A DNA stretch of 64,000 nt from Paenibacillus campinasensis (GTDB lineage: Bacteria > Bacillota > Bacilli > Paenibacillales > Paenibacillaceae), in NCBI RefSeq assembly GCF_002272015.1, contig NZ_NPBY01000013.1:62001-126000 (forward strand). The letters are read 5' to 3'. Below the pieces are notes generated by a model, which saw nothing but the letters and a program-made list of their open reading frames with translations, made no database searches and was not told where the DNA came from. Of the stretch, positions 54,393-63,134 are shown piece by piece; position 1 is the first letter of the stretch, and each line of letters begins with the position of its first letter. The translations under genes were made by a program, and so were the position numbers.

Positions 54393-55790
54393 ATGAAGTC
54401 ACTAAACAAAAATATTGTTTACGCAATATTTAACGAAACAAGTGATGTAACAAAAACATTGGGCGAGGTGAGAAATGCAATGGCAAGCCAGTGGAATTTT
54501 CATCAATGTGTGTCCCACTGCAAGTTTGATAACCTGCCTGAAGGGCTGGAGGCGAAGTATGACAGCTATGCACCTGATGACAGCGGCGTCGATCTCATTT
54601 CACAGGCATTTCTGTCTGAAACCTTTGATCGCTATCAGGTTCCCGGGGAGACCCGGCAACGGATTGTGGAGGGGATCGAGGAGATTGAACAGGATCCGGT
54701 TTTGCTGCATTTTACTAAATTTTTGGTGAAGGATTTGTGTTCTGCCCGCGAGCGCTGTGATGAAACGCACTATACGAATATGAAGCCGGGATGTATGCAG
54801 CGGCATGGAGCTTTGTATTCATTTCTGCTGCTCCTCGCCTGTGTGGTTCCTTCCATGAATCGGCTGCGGCAGCGGTCCATCCCCGAAGAGCATTATGCAG
54901 CGATTCCGCATACGTTTCTACAACCGCAGTTGGACAAAATGGCGCTTCACGGTGACCCTTCGGTTCATGATTTTCCATGGGTTATGAATTTCTATACCTG
55001 CTCGATCTTTCTGTTTGACCGGTTCTACTTCATTCCCTACCGATTCGGAGATCCGTTTACGATGTTTCGCCATAAGGAAACAGGAGAAGTCATTGCGCTC
55101 AGGCATGCGGGAGAAGAGTTCCGAAGCGACGGGCAAAGGAACGGAATTAATGATGTGTTTGACCAGAAGGGCAGCTTCATAACGGAATGGCACGAGAACG
55201 CCGAGTTTATCATGGCCAACCGAATCAACCCGATGGGGTTCGTTGAACGAGATACGACAACGATCTTCAAGAAGGAATGGGCGCCGGCGCTACGGCAAGG
55301 CGATACGCTGCTTGCCCTTCACATCCCCTCCGGGCCCGGATATACGCCGGAGCGTCTGAGGAACTCCATGCGCCAGGCCATCGAATTTTATGGCAAGTAT
55401 TTCCCCGAGCTGCCGATCACAGGGTTCTGGAGCGCAAGCTGGCTGTATGATACCCGCCTGTCGCTCTTTCTGGACAGCAAACATAGCAACATCGTTCTGG
55501 TTCAACGCCAGCTGTACAATTATCCCACATTTGAAGGCGACGGCATGCTGCGCTACGAACTTTTCGGAGACCGGACGGCAGATCCGGACCGAAATCCCGG
55601 CGAATATGCAACCTCGCTGCAACAAGCAGCCGCAGCGTACATGGTTCGCGGGGCCCGCTTCAACACACTAAGCATGATTGTGCTCAAGGAAGACATCGAA
55701 CGGATTGGCGCCATGCCGTACATCACGGAAGCGGACATCGAGTTGTTCCTTAAAACCGTGGACAGTCATTTACATACAGGAGGTCATTGA
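54393..55790 (+). CDS. acyltransferase-like protein (NAT_N / GNAT_C type)
   Basis: A 465-residue cytoplasmic protein without signal or membrane helix. I recognise it only as the acyltransferase-domain family (DUF5596/NAT_N followed by a GNAT-like C-terminal domain) seen beside sugar ABC operons in Paenibacillus and gut Firmicutes; that is from memory. Visible blocks are HFTKFLVKDLCSARERCDET, HDFPWVMNFYTCSIFLFDRF, the central LLALHIPSGPGYTPERLRNS (a helix-strand unit typical of an acyl-acceptor pocket) and FWSASWLYDTRLSLFLDSKH. First gene of a five-gene plus-strand operon; it ends 1 bp before the oxidoreductase start. Probably modifies a sugar or glycan intermediate. Confidence 0.6.
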   Translation: MKSLNKNIVYAIFNETSDVTKTLGEVRNAMASQWNFHQCVSHCKFDNLPEGLEAKYDSYAPDDSGVDLISQAFLSETFDRYQVPGETRQRIVEGIEEIEQDPVLLHFTKFLVKDLCSARERCDETHYTNMKPGCMQRHGALYSFLLLLACVVPSMNRLRQRSIPEEHYAAIPHTFLQPQLDKMALHGDPSVHDFPWVMNFYTCSIFLFDRFYFIPYRFGDPFTMFRHKETGEVIALRHAGEEFRSDGQRNGINDVFDQKGSFITEWHENAEFIMANRINPMGFVERDTTTIFKKEWAPALRQGDTLLALHIPSGPGYTPERLRNSMRQAIEFYGKYFPELPITGFWSASWLYDTRLSLFLDSKHSNIVLVQRQLYNYPTFEGDGMLRYELFGDRTADPDRNPGEYATSLQQAAAAYMVRGARFNTLSMIVLKEDIERIGAMPYITEADIELFLKTVDSHLHTGGH

Positions 55791-55791
55791 T

Positions 55792-57051
55792 TTGAAACTA
55801 GCGTTAATCGGGGCAGGACAGCGAGGCATGATCTACTCAAGACATGCGTACCAAAGCGCGGATATTGTGGCGGTTGTAGAGCCGGACGATATCAGAAGGA
55901 AGGCGGCAGCGGATGAGTTCCATATCCCGCCGGAGAGACAATTTGTCACTGTTGAAGCGTTCTATGCCTTAGGCAAAATATGCGATGCGGTTATCATTTC
56001 ATCCATGGACCGGGATCACTATAAGCAGACGATGGCCGCGCTTGAGCTAGGCTATGACATTTTGCTGGAGAAGCCCATATCGCCAAGCCCTGAAGAATGC
56101 CTCAAGATTCAAGAGAAGGCGGATGAAAAAGGCCGCAAGGTGATTGTCTGCCATGTGCTCAGGTATACGAATTTTTTTGCAGAGATCAAGAAAATCATCG
56201 ACAGTCAGCAACTCGGTAAAGTCATCACCATCCAGCATAACGAAAATATTGGCAATTTCCATATGGCGCACTCTTTCGTCAGAGGAAATTGGAGAAGAAG
56301 CGATCTGGCCAGCCCGATCATCATGCAGAAGTCATGTCACGATATGGATATTCTATCCTGGCTGGTGGACAGCGGAGCCAAACGGATCTCATCCTACGGC
56401 GGTCTTGCCTACTTCAAGGAGGAGAATGCTCCGGCCGGCAGCGCCGAACGCTGCCTGGACTGCAAGGTCGCCGCAGATTGCAGGTTTGATGCCAGGAAGG
56501 CTTATCTGCCGGTGCGAGGACAATGGCCGGCAGCCGCGGTTGCGGCGGATCAATCGGAAGAAGGGCTGCTTAAGGCGCTAGAGACCGGGCCTTACGGACG
56601 CTGCGTGTATAAGCTCGACAATGATGTGTGTGATCATCAGGTCACGTTGATCGAGTTCAAGAACGGGGTCACGGCCACCTTCAATTTAAGCGGATTTACG
56701 AACAAAATGTACCGAACCCTTAAAATTATGTGCGAACACGGGGAGATCCGGGGAGATGACAGCTTGAATGTGATCGAGGTTACCCGGTTCAACTCCAACA
56801 TGGTGGAGGCCGGCAAGCAAACGGTCATTCGGCCGGCCGTGATGAGCGGCGGGCATAACGGTGGAGATACGGGGCTGATGAATGATTTTCTGAACAATTT
56901 ACAGAATCCTGATTTCAACAGCCGATCCTCGATCGACAGGTCCGTCGAAAGCCATATGATGGCTTATGCGGCGGAAGAGGCGAGAATGACCGGGACCATC
57001 ATTGATATGGACGAGCTCAGGGAGAGACTAAAGCATAATGCCACAGCCTAA
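55792..57051 (+). CDS. Gfo/Idh/MocA-family oxidoreductase
   Basis: A 419-residue NAD(P)-dependent sugar oxidoreductase. The frame opens at 55678 inside the previous gene, but CAGGAGGTC precedes TTG 55792 by 7 nt and gives the exact family start MKLALIGAGQRGMIYS. The Rossmann domain (1-120) has GAGQRG, DAVIISSMDRDHY and the conserved EKP motif (LLEKPIS). The C-terminal domain has the HDMDILSWLVDSG stretch (catalytic His in SCHDMDI). A Cys cluster ERCLDCKVAADCRFDA (about 222-236) is present in this branch and may bind metal. It is the second gene of the acyltransferase/ABC operon and presumably converts the imported sugar. Confidence 0.88.
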   Translation: MKLALIGAGQRGMIYSRHAYQSADIVAVVEPDDIRRKAAADEFHIPPERQFVTVEAFYALGKICDAVIISSMDRDHYKQTMAALELGYDILLEKPISPSPEECLKIQEKADEKGRKVIVCHVLRYTNFFAEIKKIIDSQQLGKVITIQHNENIGNFHMAHSFVRGNWRRSDLASPIIMQKSCHDMDILSWLVDSGAKRISSYGGLAYFKEENAPAGSAERCLDCKVAADCRFDARKAYLPVRGQWPAAAVAADQSEEGLLKALETGPYGRCVYKLDNDVCDHQVTLIEFKNGVTATFNLSGFTNKMYRTLKIMCEHGEIRGDDSLNVIEVTRFNSNMVEAGKQTVIRPAVMSGGHNGGDTGLMNDFLNNLQNPDFNSRSSIDRSVESHMMAYAAEEARMTGTIIDMDELRERLKHNATA

Positions 57052-57088
57052 TCGTTAAATCACAATGCAAAGCAAAGGTCGTGATGGA

Positions 57089-58006
57089 ATGAGCAAGGGA
57101 TTTATATATGAAATCAAAAAACATAGAATTCTGTATCTGATGTGCGTGCCGGCTCTGATCGTACTGATGATGTTCTCTTACATTCCTTTTGCCGGTGTAT
57201 GGATGGCATTCACCGATTTTAATGTTGTTGACGGGATCTTCGGCAGCAAGTTTGTCGGTCTGGACAATTTCCAGTACTTTTTCTCAAAGCACAGCATGGG
57301 CTGGAAGGTGACTTATAACACGCTGTATATTAACTTTTTTGGACTCATATTAGGGATCGTTGTCCCGGTCAGCATCGCCGTCCTGATCCATGAAATCCGA
57401 CACAAAACCTATAAAAAGCTGGCCCAGAGCATGATGTTCTTTCCGTATTTCATCTCGTGGGTCGTCGTTGGGGCGATTCTGTACGGCATCTTCTCCACCG
57501 ATGTGGGGATTGCCAACAATATCCTGAACTTCTTCGGGCTTGAGCCGATCCGGTGGTACTCGGAGCCGAAGTATTGGAAATGGATTATTATTCTGTCGAG
57601 CGTCTGGAAATGGAGCGGATACAGTTCCATTATCTATTTGGCGGCGATGTCCAATTTTGACGGGAGTTTATATGAGGCGGCAAAGGTCGATGGCGCAAGC
57701 AAGCTGCAGCGGATCCTGCATTTGACCGTACCGATGCTGAAGCCGACCATCATCGTGCTCAGTTTGCTTAGCGTCGGTAGGATCTTCTACGGCGACTTCG
57801 GGATGGTTTACGGTATTGTTGGCAACAATCCGGTTCTGGCGGAAGAGGTAACCGTTATCGACACCTATGTCTATCAATCGATGCGCACGCTCGGTTTCTC
57901 CTATTCGACGGCAATCGGGCTGTTCCAGTCTTTGATGGGATTGATTCTGATCACGGCAGCTAACAAGGCGGCCAAGAAAATAAATGACGGAGAGGGTCTA
58001 TTTTAG
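57089..58006 (+). CDS. sugar ABC transporter permease (LplB type)
   Basis: A 305-residue CUT1 permease. ATG 57089 follows AAAGGT by 9 nt; an earlier in-frame ATG at 57065 is possible. First helix at about 15-35 (YLMCVPALIVLMMFSYIPFA). The EAA loop is EAAKVDGASKLQRILHLTVP at about 210. It pairs with the permease at 58007 and lipoprotein at 58976. Again no ATPase gene, which fits use of a shared ATPase. Expected cargo is the sugar handled by the oxidoreductase upstream. Confidence 0.9.
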   Translation: MSKGFIYEIKKHRILYLMCVPALIVLMMFSYIPFAGVWMAFTDFNVVDGIFGSKFVGLDNFQYFFSKHSMGWKVTYNTLYINFFGLILGIVVPVSIAVLIHEIRHKTYKKLAQSMMFFPYFISWVVVGAILYGIFSTDVGIANNILNFFGLEPIRWYSEPKYWKWIIILSSVWKWSGYSSIIYLAAMSNFDGSLYEAAKVDGASKLQRILHLTVPMLKPTIIVLSLLSVGRIFYGDFGMVYGIVGNNPVLAEEVTVIDTYVYQSMRTLGFSYSTAIGLFQSLMGLILITAANKAAKKINDGEGLF

Positions 58007-58903
58007 ATGATGGGAAAGAACGGGTTGCTTGGCGATAAACTGGTCCATGTTGTTGCTTATGGTTTTATCGGCTTATTTGCCCTTGCTTGTCTATATCCGC
58101 TGGTGCTGACTCTAAGCGTATCCTTCTCCTCGGAGCAGGCGATTGCAAGAAACGGGTATTCGATTGTCCCTCTTAGCCCGACCCTGGATACGTATAAATA
58201 TATTTTTGTAAACAGCGGGATGAAAATACTGAAATCCTACGGCGTCACTATCTTCGTAACCGCTGTAGGCACGATAGGCGCTTTGCTGATCACGAGCCTG
58301 ATTGCCTTTTCCCTATCGATCAAAAAGCTGAAGTACCGCAACGTGCTCGCGTTTATCTGCAATTTCACCATCATATTCTCGGCCGGACTGATCCCGTGGT
58401 ACATGGTCAGCGTTAACTATTACGGATTGAAAGACAGCATTCTTGCTCTGATTCTTCCTTCGATTTTTAATGTGTGGAGCATGTTTCTGATGCGCACGTA
58501 TTTCGGGAGCATCTCGACCTCGCTCTATGAAGCGGCCGAGATGGACGGGGCCAATTATTTCAAGATTTACATGACGATTGCCCTTCCATTAAGCAAAACC
58601 GCGCTGCTAACGGTCGGATTGATGTATGCGCTGCAATACTGGAATGACTGGTGGCATGCGCTGATCTTCATTCAGGACCAAGATTTATATCCGCTGCAAT
58701 ATTACCTCTACAATATTCTATCCAATGTCAATGCAATCAGCTCCGGGCGCATTCCGTCAGGGGCCTCGGGCAACATCACGCTGCCTGCGGAAACCGTGAA
58801 GATGGCGATTACGGTAATAACGATCGGACCGATCATCTTCCTGTACCCTTACATTCAAAAATACTTCGTGCATGGGATTATGGCCGGCGCGGTCAAGGAG
58901 TAG
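58007..58903 (+). CDS. sugar ABC transporter permease (LplC type)
   Basis: A 298-residue partner permease starting at ATG 58007 directly after the previous stop, with GGAGAGGG (57989-57996) as ribosome site. Six helices are evident, with the EAA motif EAAEMDGANYFKIYMTIALP at about 184. It ends LYPYIQKYFVHGIMAGAVKE, a tail characteristic of the LplC/YtcP subgroup. Its neighbours make it the second half of the importer. Confidence 0.92.
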   Translation: MMGKNGLLGDKLVHVVAYGFIGLFALACLYPLVLTLSVSFSSEQAIARNGYSIVPLSPTLDTYKYIFVNSGMKILKSYGVTIFVTAVGTIGALLITSLIAFSLSIKKLKYRNVLAFICNFTIIFSAGLIPWYMVSVNYYGLKDSILALILPSIFNVWSMFLMRTYFGSISTSLYEAAEMDGANYFKIYMTIALPLSKTALLTVGLMYALQYWNDWWHALIFIQDQDLYPLQYYLYNILSNVNAISSGRIPSGASGNITLPAETVKMAITVITIGPIIFLYPYIQKYFVHGIMAGAVKE

Positions 58904-58975
58904 TTGTCCACTTGGTTACTGGCCGATCACGGCTTTTAACATAAGAGTAAGCATTTTTATGAGGGAGGGTCTTTC

Positions 58976-60433
58976 ATGAAAACAAGGAAATGGTTGGTAT
59001 TATTGGCGCTGTTGATGGTATCCGTCTCCATCATGGCGGGATGCAGCGGGAGCAAGGAAGGAGCGGCCGAGCTGGAAACGGTTACGATTCTGTACCCGGG
59101 GGAGCGAAGCGACCGGATGAATGAGTTCCTACAGAACGAATTTGCCGAGAAGATGGCCGCCGACCTTGGTCTGAAGGTGGAGGTTGTGTTCGTGCCTTGG
59201 GCTCAATACTGGGAGCAGAAGGACATTATGTTAGCCGCCAATGAGCCGGTTGATCTGTATTGGGACGGCCTGCCGGACTTGTCCACGATTGTAAACAAGA
59301 GGCAAGCGATGGCGCTTGATGCGTTAATTGAGGAGCATGGTAAGGATATGCTTAACGTGCTTCCGATGGAGCAGCTTCAGGGGGCAACGATTGACGGGAA
59401 AATATATGGCATCCCATCCGCTTATGCGCCGTCCTCTGCGATGTACCAGCTGGTCGCCGTTCGCCAAGACATTCTTGAAGCCGTGGGGATGACGGATGTA
59501 AAGACGCCGGAAGATCTGAAGGAGTTTGCGGCAAGGGCGAAAGCGCAGTTTCCTGAGATGAAAGGGCCTGCCGACATTATCTTTAAACCGTTGACACGGT
59601 ATTATGCCGATGAACAATACAACTGGATTGCTGCTGAGGATCTGGTGGTATTCGGGGAAGACAGCAAAAAAGCGTACAGCTATTATGAAACAGAGGCTTT
59701 CCAGGAGGTAGCCAAGTTCAACCGCAGCATGTATGAAGCGGGAATCTATACCGAGGATCTGACCATTAAATATAATGAAAGGGATTCTCGAATGCAGACC
59801 GGGCTTTACTTATGGGTAGAAGGATCCTTGGGCAAGGAGATGGAAATTATCGACGGTGTCAGAGCTAACGCGCCGGGTGCGGACATTAAGACATATCTGC
59901 TGGCAGAGGAGAAGCCGCGCTATATAACGGCCGCAGGCGGGGAAGTTCTGGGCATACCGGTTAACGCCCCGAATCCGGAAGGCGCCATGAAGTTGATCAA
60001 TTGGATTTACAAGTCACAGGATAACTACCTGTTCGCGCTCTATGGCGTGGAAGGCAAAGATTACGAGATTGTGGACGGCCGGATTCACAAGCTGACGCCT
60101 ACTGAATTTTTCTATGAGTGGATGTTCAGGAATCAGAATTACCAATTGTTTGGTCCTGATGTGCCGGAAGCATTGATTGATCAATATAACAGCTGGGATG
60201 ATCAGGCGCTGCGCTCGGACTCGTTAGGCTTCCGTTTCAACAACGAGAATGTGAAAATGATCGAGACAGCTCTGAAGGAAGTAGCAGGGAAAGACCTGGC
60301 TGCGATCCGCTCCGGCTTTGTCGATTATGAAACGGCCTATCCGGTGGCGATTGAGAAGCTTAAGGCGGCGGGAATTGATGAGTACGTGGCTGAGATCCAG
60401 CGTCAGCTGGACGAGTTCCTGGCTGGAAAATAA
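58976..60433 (+). CDS. extracellular sugar-binding lipoprotein (family 1)
   Basis: A 485-residue binding lipoprotein. GAGGGAGGG precedes ATG 58976. The signal peptide ends in lipobox SIMAGC (Cys 22). Two-lobed family-1 fold; VTILYPGERSDRMNEFLQ begins the mature domain and the C-terminal half has RYITAAGGEVLGIPVNAPNP. DUF3502-like sequence near the end (YNSWDDQALRSDSLGF) marks the LplA/YtcQ subgroup. Last gene of the operon starting at 54393. Confidence 0.9.
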   Translation: MKTRKWLVLLALLMVSVSIMAGCSGSKEGAAELETVTILYPGERSDRMNEFLQNEFAEKMAADLGLKVEVVFVPWAQYWEQKDIMLAANEPVDLYWDGLPDLSTIVNKRQAMALDALIEEHGKDMLNVLPMEQLQGATIDGKIYGIPSAYAPSSAMYQLVAVRQDILEAVGMTDVKTPEDLKEFAARAKAQFPEMKGPADIIFKPLTRYYADEQYNWIAAEDLVVFGEDSKKAYSYYETEAFQEVAKFNRSMYEAGIYTEDLTIKYNERDSRMQTGLYLWVEGSLGKEMEIIDGVRANAPGADIKTYLLAEEKPRYITAAGGEVLGIPVNAPNPEGAMKLINWIYKSQDNYLFALYGVEGKDYEIVDGRIHKLTPTEFFYEWMFRNQNYQLFGPDVPEALIDQYNSWDDQALRSDSLGFRFNNENVKMIETALKEVAGKDLAAIRSGFVDYETAYPVAIEKLKAAGIDEYVAEIQRQLDEFLAGK

Positions 60434-60692
60434 GGGACGAGCATCGCGTATCCGGCCTGAGAAGAGATAGTCATACTGCGGCCTGACCATGTCGTGTTCG
60501 ATGATGTGGGCCAGACAATCGCAGGGGGAACTATAGTCTGCAGGAATGCCAGAGGGCATGAATGAGACGACGTGTTCCCCGAGGAGCCGGCCAGCTGTGC
60601 CCAAAGTGCAGTGCTGATAAGACGGATGCTGCAGTATGTGCAGTTTATCGATGGATCTGTGGCTTTAGCTGAGTTCGTTTGGAGTTAGAGGG

Positions 60693-60729
60693 TACACGTA
60701 CACTTGACCGGTGTGCGTGTATTTTTTTC
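60693..60729 (+). terminator. rho-independent terminator upstream of the Rrf2 gene
   Basis: TACACGTACAC (60693-60703) pairs with GTGTGCGTGTA (60711-60721) with one mismatch, followed by TTTTTTT. Confidence 0.75.
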
Positions 60730-60757
60730 GGCAAAGGGTTGCATATGGAGACTGAAT

Positions 60758-60787
60758 TGTCTATTATGGATATCAAGTATCTACAAT
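60758..60787 (+). promoter_or_regulatory. promoter of the Rrf2 regulator gene
   Basis: TTGTCT (60758-60763) and TACAAT (60782-60787) are 18 bp apart, 25 bp before the TTG start. Confidence 0.45.
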
Positions 60788-60812
60788 GTAAGCTTCGGAA
60801 GGAGGAAATGGG

Positions 60813-61295
60813 TTGCAGTTTTCCAAAAGCACGGATTATGCGCTGCATGCCTTGATTCATCTGACGCTTTCAGAGAAGGACGGGCATATTGGGATTAAGG
60901 AGCTTGCTCACACGCTTGGCGTTTCGGTAAGTTACCTGTCCAAAATCATGTCCAAGCTGAGACAGGATGGCATTGTCCGCGCGGTTCCCGGTGTAAATGG
61001 CGGCTACGAGCTTGCGCGTCCGGCGGATGAGATTACGTTTCTGGAGGTCATCCAGGTGATCGAAGGCCGGGAGCAGCTGTTCGAGTGCTCCAATCTTCAT
61101 TCCCAGCAGCATCAGCTGCTGAGCGAGGAGATGGCGGAAGTGCACCTTCCTAAGCATCGCGGCAGCGAGTGTCTGGTGAAAAAGGTGATGGACGGCGCCG
61201 AGGAACAGCTGCATCAATATTTGCGGCAGCATACGATTCAGGCCGTGGTGGATCAGGCGTTAAACCGGCAGCATGGTTTCACAAGCAAGAAGTGA
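60813..61295 (+). CDS. Rrf2-family redox regulator
   Basis: A 160-residue regulator starting at TTG 60813, 7 nt after AAGGAGG. The winged HTH is the N-terminal DYALHALIHLTLSE and VSVSYLSKIMSKL; the wing has GVNGGYELARP. It lacks the three-cysteine iron-sulfur cluster set of IscR; only Cys92 and Cys120 are found, so a thiol-switch or non-cluster mode is more likely. It precedes the flavoprotein gene by 53 bp and repeats in that gap (61314-61336) are its likely operator. Confidence 0.88.
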   Translation: MQFSKSTDYALHALIHLTLSEKDGHIGIKELAHTLGVSVSYLSKIMSKLRQDGIVRAVPGVNGGYELARPADEITFLEVIQVIEGREQLFECSNLHSQQHQLLSEEMAEVHLPKHRGSECLVKKVMDGAEEQLHQYLRQHTIQAVVDQALNRQHGFTSKK

Positions 61296-61313
61296 TACGC
61301 TTCTTGTATTTTA

Positions 61314-61336
61314 ATTATAGATATTATAGATCTATA
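61314..61336 (+). promoter_or_regulatory. candidate Rrf2 operator
   Basis: ATTATAGAT occurs twice in tandem (61314-61322, 61323-61331). The second copy is half of the perfect palindrome TATAGATCTATA (61325-61336), next to the ribosome site AGGAGGG of the flavoprotein gene. Confidence 0.5.
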
Positions 61337-61348
61337 TAGGAGGGTATT

Positions 61349-62269
61349 ATGAATTCGAAAATGGAAACAACAGATGTCGTTATCATCGGCGGAGGACCGG
61401 CCGGGCTGAACGCAGCCCTGGTGCTGGGGCGGGCGAGGAAAAAGGTGGTCGTCATCGATGAAGGGCGTCCCCGCAACGCGGTGACACGTGAATCTCACGG
61501 ATTTCTGACCCGCGACGGAATCAGCCCGGCTGAATTTCGCAAACAGGCCAGAGCGGATCTTCTTAACTATCCATCCATCACGATCGTGGAGGATGAGGCA
61601 GTGTCGGCTTCGGGGTCTGATGGGCATTTTCAGATCGAAACCGCCCAGGGCCGATCTTATCGTAGCCAGAAGCTGCTGTTTGCCGTTGGAATGAAGGATC
61701 AGCCGCTGGATGTTCCGGGACTGGCCGAGGTTTATGGAAAAAGCGCGTTTGTATGCCCTTATTGCGATGGCTGGGAACTTCGCGATAAGCCGCTGGTCAT
61801 TCTGAACAGCGGAGCGGAGCTGATGCATTTCGCGCCGCTGATATCGGGCTGGACAGATCGCTTTACGATCTGCACAAACGGGCCCGACGGGTTGACAGAG
61901 GAGCAGCGCGAGGAACTGCGCCAGCGCGGCATCCCGCTGTATGACACCCCGATTCAATCGATTGAATCGACCGAGGGCATGGTGAGGCAGGTCGTTCTGA
62001 CAGACGGGACGGCGGTGCCGTGTGAAGGGATTTTCTTCAAGCCGACTCTTCGGATCGGATCGGATTTGCCGAGATCTCTGGGCTGTGAACTGACGGAAAC
62101 GGGCAGTGTAGCGGTGGACCCATTCGGCAAAACGAGCATTCCCGGCGTGTACAGCGCCGGTGATGCCGCTTCGCAGTATTATCAGCTTATTGCTGCGGCT
62201 GCTATGGGCGCATTTGCTGCTGCAGCGATGAACAATGAGATGAATTTGGCGGCTTGGAAGAGGCGCTGA
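61349..62269 (+). CDS. thioredoxin-reductase-like FAD oxidoreductase with degenerate NADPH site
   Basis: A 306-residue flavoprotein. TATAGGAGGG precedes ATG 61349. The FAD motif is VIIGGGPAGLNAA (14-19) and the C-terminal FAD contact is VYSAGDAASQYYQLI. The redox-active pair is Cys136-Cys139 in CPYCDGWE. The region where thioredoxin reductase has its NADPH GxGxxA motif and HRRR basic motif reads LVILNSGAELMHF and TICTNGPDG, so both are missing or altered. It may use NADH differently, another donor, or act as a dithiol oxidase. Paired with the Rrf2 regulator. Confidence 0.85.
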   Translation: MNSKMETTDVVIIGGGPAGLNAALVLGRARKKVVVIDEGRPRNAVTRESHGFLTRDGISPAEFRKQARADLLNYPSITIVEDEAVSASGSDGHFQIETAQGRSYRSQKLLFAVGMKDQPLDVPGLAEVYGKSAFVCPYCDGWELRDKPLVILNSGAELMHFAPLISGWTDRFTICTNGPDGLTEEQREELRQRGIPLYDTPIQSIESTEGMVRQVVLTDGTAVPCEGIFFKPTLRIGSDLPRSLGCELTETGSVAVDPFGKTSIPGVYSAGDAASQYYQLIAAAAMGAFAAAAMNNEMNLAAWKRR

Positions 62270-62315
62270 CGAGGTGATTTTGCCACCATTCAAGCGTTCG
62301 AAGCTCCTTATCAGC

Positions 62316-62351
62316 AGAGGCTGGTCCTGACGGACCGGCCTCTTGTTGTTT
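62316..62351 (+). terminator. rho-independent terminator of the flavoprotein gene
   Basis: AGAGGCTGGTCC (62316-62327) pairs with GGACCGGCCTCT (62332-62343, one G-T wobble), followed by TGTTGTTT. Confidence 0.85.
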
Positions 62352-62413
62352 AGATCATACTCATTCCCATTCTCATTTCGGGTTAAGTATGCCAAACAAA
62401 ATGTTAATTAAAA

Positions 62414-62442
62414 TTTACATTATGTTAAGGATAATATACAAT
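62414..62442 (+). promoter_or_regulatory. sigma-A-type promoter of the XRE gene
   Basis: TTTACA (62414-62419) and TACAAT (62437-62442) are exactly 17 bp apart, 32 bp before the ATG. Confidence 0.7.
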
Positions 62443-62474
62443 GGGTCAGAGACGATCGAGTAGGAGATGTTTCT

Positions 62475-62678
62475 ATGCTCAAAAATCGAGTTCGCGAGCT
62501 GAGAGCCCGTTTTCAGTTTACCCAAGGGGAACTCGCCAAGAGGGTCGGCGTTACGCGTCAGACGATCGCTTTTATTGAGAAGGGTGAATTTGCACCATCG
62601 GTCACTCTTGCGCTGAAGATTACCAAGGAATTTGAATGCACAGTAGAAGAAGTCTTCTGGCTGGAGGAGGAAGAGTAA
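62475..62678 (+). CDS. small XRE-family regulator
   Basis: A 67-residue Cro/CI-type DNA-binding protein: RVRELRARFQFTQGELAKRV, GVTRQTIAFIEKGEFAPSVT is the HTH, ending FWLEEEE. This YozG-like size class is commonly paired with a small membrane protein, as here: the next ATG follows directly on its TAA. Confidence 0.9.
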   Translation: MLKNRVRELRARFQFTQGELAKRVGVTRQTIAFIEKGEFAPSVTLALKITKEFECTVEEVFWLEEEE

Positions 62679-63134
62679 ATGAATAAGCTGCTGCGGTCCC
62701 CGTTCTGGTCGGTGCTGTCGATGGTGATAATAACGTTGTTTATGATAATCAAAATCGAGGCACAGCGTCTGCCGACCTGGTTGTATACGTTGTCTTACGC
62801 TGCATTGGCCGTTTGCTTCATATTCATCCTTAGCTGGCTGGTTGCTGTGCTGATTCATAACCGCAGGCATCCGAAGCAGAAGGTGAAATGGCATCTTTTC
62901 TATCCCGTTGAATTTCGGGAAGAGGATGAGGGGATGCGATGGCTGACGTATATGGCTTGCCGGAAGGTATATATTATGTTCTACGTCGCCTTGCCGCTCA
63001 TTCTGCTGGTATTATTTCTGTTTCCGGAGCACCGCTCGCTTCCCGTTCTATTGATCGGAGCGCTCGCGGTTTCGCAGTACTGTATGTATTGGTCGGTCAT
63101 CCGGAAGGCAAACATAGGGGAGGATGAAACGTAA
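62679..63134 (+). CDS. four-helix membrane protein paired with XRE regulator
   Basis: A 151-residue membrane protein with about four helices (12-27, 37-62, 95-115, 118-140) and a charged loop HNRRHPKQKVKWHLFYPVEF. It starts directly at the regulator's stop (TAAATG), so expression is coupled. Not assigned to a named family with confidence (DUF3169-like by context only). Confidence 0.7.
   Translation: MNKLLRSPFWSVLSMVIITLFMIIKIEAQRLPTWLYTLSYAALAVCFIFILSWLVAVLIHNRRHPKQKVKWHLFYPVEFREEDEGMRWLTYMACRKVYIMFYVALPLILLVLFLFPEHRSLPVLLIGALAVSQYCMYWSVIRKANIGEDET

Larger units (their letters stand above)
60434..60812. other. 379-bp gap between operons
   Basis: No gene recognised. It contains the terminator at 60693-60729 and the promoter of the Rrf2 gene at 60758-60787. 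The stretch 60434-60690 shows nothing identifiable. Confidence 0.5.
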
